This document shows positions 43,509 to 50,923 of a stretch of 52,956 nucleotides of DNA, piece after piece (the stretch's first letter is position 1; the number at the start of each line of letters is the position of its first letter). This DNA comes from a candidate division LCP-89 bacterium (GTDB lineage: Bacteria > Electryoneota > B3-LCP). The notes beneath the pieces are model-generated. The model was given only the letters and a program-made list of their open reading frames with translations. It did not search any database and had not been told where the DNA came from. The position numbers were made by a program, and so were the translations under genes. Location of the stretch: assembly GCA_025774555.1 (NCBI GenBank), contig JALGVT010000051.1:1-52956 (forward strand). Reading direction: 5' to 3'.

Positions 43509-43913
43509 ATGAATCCAATTCCTCACTATCAAGTAACCGCAGGTTTGATCCGGGACGGAGATAGGCTGTTGATTTCTCAGAGAAAGCCAGACGGATTACA
43601 TGGTGGTTTGTGGGAGTTCCCCGGCGGAAAGCTGGAAGACGGCGAAACTTTGCAGGAGTGCTTAAAACGCGAACTGATCGAAGAACTTGCCATCTTGGTT
43701 GAAGTGGGGGAGGAAACCTGTGAAGTGAACCACGCCTATTCCCATTATAGAATTACACTGCATGTTTTTCAGTGTCGCTATCTGAATGGTCCACCGCAGG
43801 CGCTGGGATGCACACAGTGGAAGTGGGTACGGCTACAACAGTTAGAAGATTATAACTTTCCTGAAGCTGATCGGCCTGTTATTGAAATGCTGATGAATGG
43901 GAAGGATAGGTAG
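43509..43913 (+). CDS. mutT: MutT/NUDIX hydrolase (8-oxo-dGTP diphosphatase-like)
   Basis: 134 residues with MutT-like organisation: AGLIRDGDRLLISQRKPDG, then the Nudix box GKLEDGETLQECLKRELIEE (about 38-57), and a C-terminal WVRLQQLEDYNFPEADRPVI typical of MutT/MutT-like oxidised nucleotide pyrophosphohydrolases. The Nudix glycine after EEL is replaced by Ala (EELAI); the catalytic Arg-Glu-x2-Glu-Glu set is intact. It begins 68 nt after the SPFH unit and overlaps or abuts the DprA-like gene. Confidence 0.88.
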   Translation: MNPIPHYQVTAGLIRDGDRLLISQRKPDGLHGGLWEFPGGKLEDGETLQECLKRELIEELAILVEVGEETCEVNHAYSHYRITLHVFQCRYLNGPPQALGCTQWKWVRLQQLEDYNFPEADRPVIEMLMNGKDR

Positions 43914-43941
43914 GTTTATTCCAAGAACCGATATAATACCC

Positions 43942-44853
43942 ATGAACAAGCCGGAAGAAAAATACCGCCGGGAACTCGCCTGGCTGCAATTGGTTCACAC
44001 GCGGGGTATCGGACCAAAGAGAGCCTGGGGTATCTATCATCAATTGCGTGATTCAGATTTAAGCGTCACGGATATCTTCATAAAGCCGAGGGGGGATATT
44101 CCAACTCTAAAGGGAATATCTTCCGCACTGCATTCCAGGCTACATGAAACGAGTCTTCCATATATTGAAAAACGCCATAAATATCTGCAGCAGAGTTCTG
44201 TTCGGCTGCTATACCCTGGATCTGATAAACTGGAACTGCCGGAAATCCCCGGACTTCCTCCAATGCTGACGTTATGGGGAGATTTTCAATTATTGAATGC
44301 TCCCCGCACAGAAGTCCTGCTGAAATCGCGAGATACGGACAGCGATTGCATGACTTCTTTTTTACAGGCGGTTGCCCGAGGAGAAATGCCTCGGAAAAAC
44401 TGGTGTTTTTGCCCCTTTTCTAAGATCGATTGGGAACTGGCTGAAAGCCTCCTGAAGCTGAAATGCGGGGTTGTCTTAGGATTGGTTTCGGGTATTTCCA
44501 GGCGTGTTATGACCCTGGCGCGTGAATTTCCCGATAGCAGGATAGTGGCATTTTCGCCCGAGCCCCCGCTGAGAAGCCGCAGAGCGATATTCGGCTGCCT
44601 TGAAGCCTTCTATCGTCTCTTTATTGGACTGTCGAATAAAATACTGCTACTTCATGTACGTCAGAACGGCAATACTGCGCGCCGTATAAAATATGCAGCG
44701 CAAGAAGGCTGTGAAATCACTCAATTCGGTTCAACGACAGGCGAACAGCGGGAGCCTTTGCCGGTTATTCCCCAAAGATCGTCAAATCCCCGAAACATCC
44801 AATCCGATCACCTCGCAGATGAAGACGACGATCGCTTCATCACCTGTCTATAA
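43942..44853 (+). CDS. Divergent DprA/Smf-like protein
   Basis: 303 residues. The N-terminus (ELAWLQLVHTRGIGPKRAWG) matches the helix-hairpin-helix start of DprA. PGLPPMLTLWGDFQLLNAPR matches the entry of its Rossmann fold, and SPEPPLRSRRAIFGCLEAFY...RLFIGLSNKILLLH corresponds to the PPG...FPRRNRIIAGLS region. The core nucleotide-binding signatures of DprA (GSR, SGLARGID) are not recognisable. It may be a decayed or diverged DNA-processing protein. An earlier in-frame ATG (43897) would overlap mutT by 17 nt; neither start has a clear ribosome site. Confidence 0.6.
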   Translation: MNKPEEKYRRELAWLQLVHTRGIGPKRAWGIYHQLRDSDLSVTDIFIKPRGDIPTLKGISSALHSRLHETSLPYIEKRHKYLQQSSVRLLYPGSDKLELPEIPGLPPMLTLWGDFQLLNAPRTEVLLKSRDTDSDCMTSFLQAVARGEMPRKNWCFCPFSKIDWELAESLLKLKCGVVLGLVSGISRRVMTLAREFPDSRIVAFSPEPPLRSRRAIFGCLEAFYRLFIGLSNKILLLHVRQNGNTARRIKYAAQEGCEITQFGSTTGEQREPLPVIPQRSSNPRNIQSDHLADEDDDRFITCL

Positions 44854-44953
44854 TACACTACTTCGCTTTTTACAAATCAAAGAAAACAGAACGTCCTTGC
44901 AATTCATTGCCATGCGTTTTATATTTAGCGGTAATGTGATATCTGGGAATAGT

Positions 44954-46321
44954 ATGAAAATTTGCATTATTTTAATGTCGGTTGTGATGGTTTTAGCGGT
45001 GTCGTTTGCCGCCGAACCGATACCCATAACTCTGGACGAAGCTCGCTTTAGAGCGTTGGTGAACAATCCTTCGCTGGTTCAAGCGGAATTGGATGTGAAG
45101 GCAGCCCGTTGGGGGATGCTCGGCGCGGTAGCCGGCGCTCTGCCCAAGGTGAATTTCATCAGTTCTGTCATACGTTCCGACGAGAGCACCGTTGACCGTC
45201 AGAACATCATGCGAGATGTTATTCTGATGGAATATGGGCAGTATATCGATCCGAAGGATTTTCCGCCCTTCGCATATAAAGACATGTACAGTTCGCACAT
45301 CTCCGTCGATCAACCGATCTATAACGGCGGAATAGAATTGACCGCGCTGCGGATTGCAGGGACGCGTAAAAAGCTAATTCACTTAAGCAGTGAGATTCAG
45401 CAAAAGGAGCTGATTTTAGCCGTTGAAACTGCCTATTATAATCTCTGCCGAGCTTACCAGGCGCAAAAAGTGCAGCAGGATGCTCTGGGCGTTACGCGCG
45501 GCTATCTGGAGCGTTTCCGGCGTCAGGAGAGTCTGGGGATGATCTCCAGCGTCGATGTGTTACGCTGGGAAGTGCGGGAATCGGATGCTGAGACTGCATT
45601 GATCGACGCCGATAGCAACCTGAGGTTATCCGAACTTGTTCTTGAGCAGGTTATGGGATCATTTGATAACATCTCCTATTATCCCGCTGATCTGCCTCTG
45701 TTTATGTCGGGAGATTACACCAATCCAGCAGAAGGATTAGAACCACCTGATATCTTATGGGAGAGAATGAAAGAGAGTTCACTGGATTTAAAGGTCTCAG
45801 AGAACAGTGTTAAATTAGAGAAGCACAATATCTGGATTGCGTCATCGAATGCTCAGCCGAAACTAAACTTCAATTACACTTATAGCTGGCAGGCTGATGA
45901 TGACTATCAACTGGACGGCTTTGAATCTTGGACGGCAGCAATAACGCTTAACATACCGCTCTTTGCCAGTTTCGGTAACGTAGCCAAGGTCCAGGAAGCG
46001 CGTATAAATGCAAAAATAGCCCGGGAAGGCGCCAGAGATTTTGAAACTCTGCTGTATATGCGGCTGACTACGGCTTATAATACTCTCTTTGCCGCCAGCG
46101 CCCGGTTTAATTCTGCCTTGAAGATGCGCCAGCAGGCAGATGAAGTGTTGAGCGCTCAGGAGAAACGATACGAACTGGGCATGATTACTACTCTCGACTT
46201 GATGGACGCGCGCACCGTAAATCTAACTGCTGAATTGGGTGTAATCAATGCCCGCTTTGACGCTTTAATTGCTCGGGCACAGCTTGATAGACTCACCGGG
46301 AAAGCGGCTGATACCAATTAG
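44954..46321 (+). CDS. TolC-family outer membrane efflux protein
   Basis: 455 residues: signal peptide (MKICIILMSVVMVLAVSFAA) followed by two OEP repeats with long alpha-hairpins, typical starts ITLDEARFRALVNNPSLVQA and later YDLMDARTVN-like segments (TTLDLMDARTVNLTAE). It forms the outer-membrane channel of the tripartite pump encoded with the next two genes. The frame is open far upstream (from 44693) but overlaps the DprA-like gene; the ATG at 44954 directly begins the signal peptide and is chosen. Confidence 0.86.
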   Translation: MKICIILMSVVMVLAVSFAAEPIPITLDEARFRALVNNPSLVQAELDVKAARWGMLGAVAGALPKVNFISSVIRSDESTVDRQNIMRDVILMEYGQYIDPKDFPPFAYKDMYSSHISVDQPIYNGGIELTALRIAGTRKKLIHLSSEIQQKELILAVETAYYNLCRAYQAQKVQQDALGVTRGYLERFRRQESLGMISSVDVLRWEVRESDAETALIDADSNLRLSELVLEQVMGSFDNISYYPADLPLFMSGDYTNPAEGLEPPDILWERMKESSLDLKVSENSVKLEKHNIWIASSNAQPKLNFNYTYSWQADDDYQLDGFESWTAAITLNIPLFASFGNVAKVQEARINAKIAREGARDFETLLYMRLTTAYNTLFAASARFNSALKMRQQADEVLSAQEKRYELGMITTLDLMDARTVNLTAELGVINARFDALIARAQLDRLTGKAADTN

Positions 46322-46381
46322 TGATAAACGACGAAGTTCACAGATTAAAATCATCGATTATAGCTCCATGACTGAGAGATC

Positions 46382-47476
46382 ATGAAAATAATATCCAAGA
46401 AAACAGTTATTCCAGCGTTGATAATCATCGGTATTGCCGTCATTATTCTTGTTATTGGTTCACCTGAGAAGCAGGAAAATGACACAGATGACAGTATAAT
46501 AGAAGTACCGGTGCGCGTTTCTGAGCTTAAGCTGGGATCGCTCGAATTGACGACCGGTATCACAGGTGTTCTTCGCTCACGCTATGAGATCCCTATCATG
46601 TCTGAAATCGGAGGCACTGTTATTCGTAAAGTCCGTGAGATTGGCGATCCGGTGCCGAAAGGCGAATCTGTTGTTCTGCTTGACCCTGAGCCTTACGAAT
46701 TGGCGTTTGCACAGGCGGAAGCCGCATTTTTATCAGCAAGGGCAGCTAACGAGCAAGCACAACGCGATTTTAAACGGGCTGAAGAGCTGCGCGCATCTGA
46801 AGACATATCGCAGTATGAACTGGAGAACGCTCATCTCGGCGCGGCGACTGCGGAAGCTAATTTGCAGATGGCAGAAGCTGCCATGAAGCTCGCCAGGAGG
46901 AATCTAAGATTGACTGGAATGCCGTCTCCCATCGATGGAGTGGTTGCTGATTTAGACGTCCTTATCGGTCAACAGGTCGCTCCGGGAGCGCCGCTGGGGA
47001 TGATCGTCTCTTTAGATGATATCGAGGTTGAAATAGGTGTAAGTGAGCGCGATATTGTCCGTATCAAGCAGGGGAATGAAGTGCAGATCCGAACGGATGC
47101 ACTGCCCGATCAGATATTCATCGGCAGGGTGCGTTCTGTCGGCGTCGCCGGTCTGGGGATCAGCAAATCCTTTCCTGTCATCATATCCGTTGACAACGAT
47201 AAGGGCGCTTTGAAGCCGGGAATGATCGTTGATATGGAAATTACATATAAGCGGTGTGAGAAGGTCTTAGCCATTCCTCGCAGCGCCCTGATTCTGAGCG
47301 GGGAATTCCCGAAGGTGTATGTTGCAGCTGATGGAAGGGCGATTCCGAAGGTGGTAACACTGGGTCAGGCAAGCGGCACAGACATTATCATCGAATCCGG
47401 ACTCGAACCGGGTGAGGAACTTATCATCTCCGGGCAGAAAGTGTTAAGCGACTGCACTGTGGTTAAGATATTGTAA
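46382..47476 (+). CDS. RND efflux periplasmic adaptor (membrane fusion protein)
   Basis: 364 residues: N-terminal membrane anchor (9-26), split biotinyl-lipoyl domain (SEIGGTVIRKVREIGDPVPKG and SPIDGVVADLDVLIGQQVAPG), alpha-hairpin between them, beta-barrel (VEIGVSERDIVRIKQGNEV) and membrane-proximal domain (LAIPRSALI, GLEPGEELIISGQKVL). It couples the TolC-like channel to the RND pump. It starts 60 nt after the channel gene and ends 10 nt before the pump gene. Confidence 0.9.
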   Translation: MKIISKKTVIPALIIIGIAVIILVIGSPEKQENDTDDSIIEVPVRVSELKLGSLELTTGITGVLRSRYEIPIMSEIGGTVIRKVREIGDPVPKGESVVLLDPEPYELAFAQAEAAFLSARAANEQAQRDFKRAEELRASEDISQYELENAHLGAATAEANLQMAEAAMKLARRNLRLTGMPSPIDGVVADLDVLIGQQVAPGAPLGMIVSLDDIEVEIGVSERDIVRIKQGNEVQIRTDALPDQIFIGRVRSVGVAGLGISKSFPVIISVDNDKGALKPGMIVDMEITYKRCEKVLAIPRSALILSGEFPKVYVAADGRAIPKVVTLGQASGTDIIIESGLEPGEELIISGQKVLSDCTVVKIL

Positions 47477-47486
47477 GGAAGTTAAG

Positions 47487-50400
47487 ATGTCAATGTCTCC
47501 TATTAAACTTTCAGTTCGAAATCCCGTACTCTCCAACCTGTTGATGATTACTCTCACGGTATTGGGCGTTCTATCGTTCTTAGGTCTGCCGCGGGAATTG
47601 ATGCCCAAAATCTCTTTCAACTGGGCATTTGTAGTGACACTCTACCCCAACGTTCCCGCAGAGGACATCGAACAACTGGTCACCATTCCCATCGAAGACG
47701 AAATCGCCGATCTGGACGGTGTAGATCAGATAACTTCCGTCTCCTCTGAAAGCAGATCGTTTATGTGGGTGAAGTTCGATATGGTATCGGACGACAAGTT
47801 TTCCAAGTATTTAGCTGACCTTAAGTCTGAGGTGGATGCAGTCGATCTTCCAGATGACGTGAAAGATATTTTTGTAGAAGAGTTTGATACCGATGACATG
47901 CTGCCGATAATATCAATATCGCTCTCCGGTGATTTTTCTGAAAAAGTAATGCACGATCTTGCTGATGATCTACGGGAACGTTATCTGGATATTAACGGGA
48001 TTTCGAGCGTAGGGGTAGCCGGGACGCGCGACCGTGAAATATGGGTGGAGATTCCTCCTGAAAAACTCTATGCTATGGGATTGACGTTAGAGCAGGTTGC
48101 CCGAAGTATCGATTTTCGTAATTTTAATCTCGCCGCGGGGGATTTAAAAACGGGACCGGAAAAGCTGCTGGTGCGCACCGTCGGGGAATTTGAGAGTATA
48201 GATGAAATTGGGTCGAGTGTTATAGTACGTTCCGGCGTTAACGGCGAACAGGTATTCCTAAGAGACATTGCGAAAATCACCGACGGCTGGGAAGAAGAGC
48301 GCAACAGAGCGCGGCTGAATGGACTGCCCGCCGTGACTCTTTCAATATCAAAAAAGGAAAAAGCAAACTCATTAGATGTCATCGAACAAATCAAGCGGGT
48401 GACCGAGGATTACAAACGAAAACTGCCTCGGGGAATGAACGTAATCTACACTAATGATAATTCCATTTTTATCATCGACATACTGCGAAAGCTGCAGACC
48501 AACGCCTGGATGGGATTCATCCTCGTAGTTCTAATGCTCTGGGTATCACTGGGCATTCGCAATGCGCTGATCACCGCCCTCGGGATTCCCATTACTTTAG
48601 CGATTACCATGATCTTTCTCGAACATGTCGGTTCAACGTTAAATGGTAATTCGCTCTTCGGGCTGGTGCTGGTGTTGGGTATGCTGGTTGATGACGCCGT
48701 TGTCGTGATGGAGAACTGTTTCCGTTACCTGCAAAAAGGATTATCTCCGAAGGAAGCTGTTCTGAAAGGCGCGGCTGAGGTTGCTGCGCCTGTTACGGCT
48801 TCTGTCTTTACCACAATTGCCGCATTCCTGCCTCTGATGCTATTGCCGGGTATCATCGGACGCTTTATGCAGATTGTGCCGATTGTGGTTGCATTGGCGC
48901 TGCTCGCAAGTCTGTTTGAATGTTTCTTCATTCTGCCGTCTCATGTGGCGGAGTGGGGTAGAGCCCATCACAACGGAAAAACCAGATCGGCTGTCTATTT
49001 AGATAAAATACTGAATATCTACAAGCGGATTCTCATTAAAGCCATGCGCCGTAGAAAACTGATAGCGCTCCTGATGCCAATTGTGGTGTTCGTGTCAGCC
49101 GGGCTGATTCCACTGGTAGGCGTGGAAATGTACAGAGACGAGGAGATATCACAGTTCACTATACATGTGAAGATGCCGCAGGGGACTTCCCTTGATGTAA
49201 CAGACGGTGTTATCGCCCAGATAGAGAGCAAAGCGATGGATCTGCCGGAGTCTGAACTGGAGGCGATCGTTGCCACACCCGGTTTTCTTCAGGGTAATGA
49301 TGAGTGGCTCTTTACTTCCAACGTTGGTCAGGTGATCGTCGATTTAAAAGAGATGCGCGACCGCACTTTGCCGATTGACACCTTAATCAATATGATGCGC
49401 GACCGCACCCGTGACATCCCGGGGATTGAAAGCATCGAATTTGTAAAAGTGAATACCGGTCCACCTGTCGGGAAGGCGATTGAAGTAAGAGTACAGGGCA
49501 AATATTACGATGAGATGGAACTGGTCGCTGAAGAGCTGAAGGCAGAGCTGATAACTATCGATGGCGTTTATGATATAGCAGATAACTACAATCCCGGAAA
49601 ACGACAAATCAAAGTAAAAGTGGATCCCGAACGCGCAGCTATGTTTGGCTTAAGTGTCACTCAAGTTGCCGCCTCCATCGCAGGCGCTTTCGATGGCATT
49701 GAAGCCTCAACTTACCGGGACGGCGATGAAGATATAGATATCCGCGTGAAACTTCCAGAAGAGTGCTTCACCGAAATTTCTGACGTTACCCGGTTGAAAT
49801 TCCTGCTGCCGGACGGCAGTTGGGCGCCGTTTGACAACATTGCCTCAATATCCGTTGAACCCGGCGTTATGGATATCCACCGATTTGACCGTGAAAGAGC
49901 CATAACAGTATCAGCAAACGTCGATAAATCGAGAGCATCCGGCTTGGAAGTCAATCAGAGGCTGGTCAAGCGGTTCAAGGACGTAGAAAACATGTATCCC
50001 GGCGTAAAGATGTATTTCGGCGGCGAATTTGAAGAATTTCAGGAGGCGTTCTCGGGGATATTCGAACTGTTCCTGGTAGGCATAGGCTTGATTTACATAA
50101 TATTGGGTACGCAATTCCGCAGTTTTATTCAACCGTTGATTATTATGTCAGCGATTCCTTTCGCTTTTATCGGAGCTATGCTCGGATTGTTATTCTCTGG
50201 CAGCCCATTTTCTATAACCACGCTTTTCGGATTCGTTGCTCTGGCTGGAGTTGTGGTGAATAACTCTATTGTGTTGGTATCGTTTATCAATGATGCACGC
50301 CGCGCCGGCGTAGAGAGACATGAATCAATCATTCAGGCGGGGATGATTAGATTTAGACCTATTGTTATGACTTCGCTGACTACCATCTTCGGATTGCTGC

Positions 50401-50594
50401 CTATGGCGTTGGGGCTGGGCGGTAAATCTGCGGTTTGGGCGCCTCTGGCGAATACCATTGTCTGGGGATTAGCTGTGTCAACCTTCCTGACACTGCTGAT
50501 TATCCCGTCAGTATATGAACTGATTGTCGATGACATCGGAAGCTGGTTCAGGAAGAAGTTCAAGATGAAAAATGGGTGGGCGGAAACTGAATAA
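47487..50594 (+). CDS. RND-superfamily efflux pump, AcrB/HAE1-like
   Basis: 1035 residues with the AcrB layout: TM1 (SVRNPVLSNLLMI), large periplasmic loop, six TM segments, second loop, six more. The proton-relay motif GMLVDDAVVVMEN lies in TM4 (about 405-417) and FGFVALAGVVVNNSIVLV in the second half. The sequence is of the broad HAE1/MMPL-like group rather than the heavy-metal (CusA) type, but the substrate cannot be read. It is last in the exporter operon. Confidence 0.92.
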   Translation: MSMSPIKLSVRNPVLSNLLMITLTVLGVLSFLGLPRELMPKISFNWAFVVTLYPNVPAEDIEQLVTIPIEDEIADLDGVDQITSVSSESRSFMWVKFDMVSDDKFSKYLADLKSEVDAVDLPDDVKDIFVEEFDTDDMLPIISISLSGDFSEKVMHDLADDLRERYLDINGISSVGVAGTRDREIWVEIPPEKLYAMGLTLEQVARSIDFRNFNLAAGDLKTGPEKLLVRTVGEFESIDEIGSSVIVRSGVNGEQVFLRDIAKITDGWEEERNRARLNGLPAVTLSISKKEKANSLDVIEQIKRVTEDYKRKLPRGMNVIYTNDNSIFIIDILRKLQTNAWMGFILVVLMLWVSLGIRNALITALGIPITLAITMIFLEHVGSTLNGNSLFGLVLVLGMLVDDAVVVMENCFRYLQKGLSPKEAVLKGAAEVAAPVTASVFTTIAAFLPLMLLPGIIGRFMQIVPIVVALALLASLFECFFILPSHVAEWGRAHHNGKTRSAVYLDKILNIYKRILIKAMRRRKLIALLMPIVVFVSAGLIPLVGVEMYRDEEISQFTIHVKMPQGTSLDVTDGVIAQIESKAMDLPESELEAIVATPGFLQGNDEWLFTSNVGQVIVDLKEMRDRTLPIDTLINMMRDRTRDIPGIESIEFVKVNTGPPVGKAIEVRVQGKYYDEMELVAEELKAELITIDGVYDIADNYNPGKRQIKVKVDPERAAMFGLSVTQVAASIAGAFDGIEASTYRDGDEDIDIRVKLPEECFTEISDVTRLKFLLPDGSWAPFDNIASISVEPGVMDIHRFDRERAITVSANVDKSRASGLEVNQRLVKRFKDVENMYPGVKMYFGGEFEEFQEAFSGIFELFLVGIGLIYIILGTQFRSFIQPLIIMSAIPFAFIGAMLGLLFSGSPFSITTLFGFVALAGVVVNNSIVLVSFINDARRAGVERHESIIQAGMIRFRPIVMTSLTTIFGLLPMALGLGGKSAVWAPLANTIVWGLAVSTFLTLLIIPSVYELIVDDIGSWFRKKFKMKNGWAETE

Positions 50595-50923
50595 ACTGCA
50601 AATTCTGTAATTTACCATGGTGGTTTATGCGTCGGTTCTTTTGACAATCGTCAAAATTTTCGCTATTCGCTAGATTTTACTTGCTTATTGAAAAAAAATA
50701 TGCTACATTACATTATATTATTGATCGCTGACAACATAGAATAGATTTAATACATATGAGAAAATCTTTCTTATGAAATAAGTTCATTTAGCAGATAAAT
50801 AACAAGCAGATAAATAATCTCAGTTCTGTCCCCCTATCCTCTATAACCGAATTCGGGGGTTGCATCGGCAAATTGTACTAATAGACAAAATGCTAATCAA
50901 CCATATCAAAGGAGGATAAACCG
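50595..50923. other. Intergenic region with likely promoter for the last gene
   Basis: This 329-bp AT-rich spacer has a possible promoter TTGCTT-N17-TACATT around 50680-50709, as part of TACATTACATTATATTATTG. I see no gene, tRNA or strong hairpin. A strong ribosome site AAAGGAGG precedes the next ATG. Confidence 0.45.
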
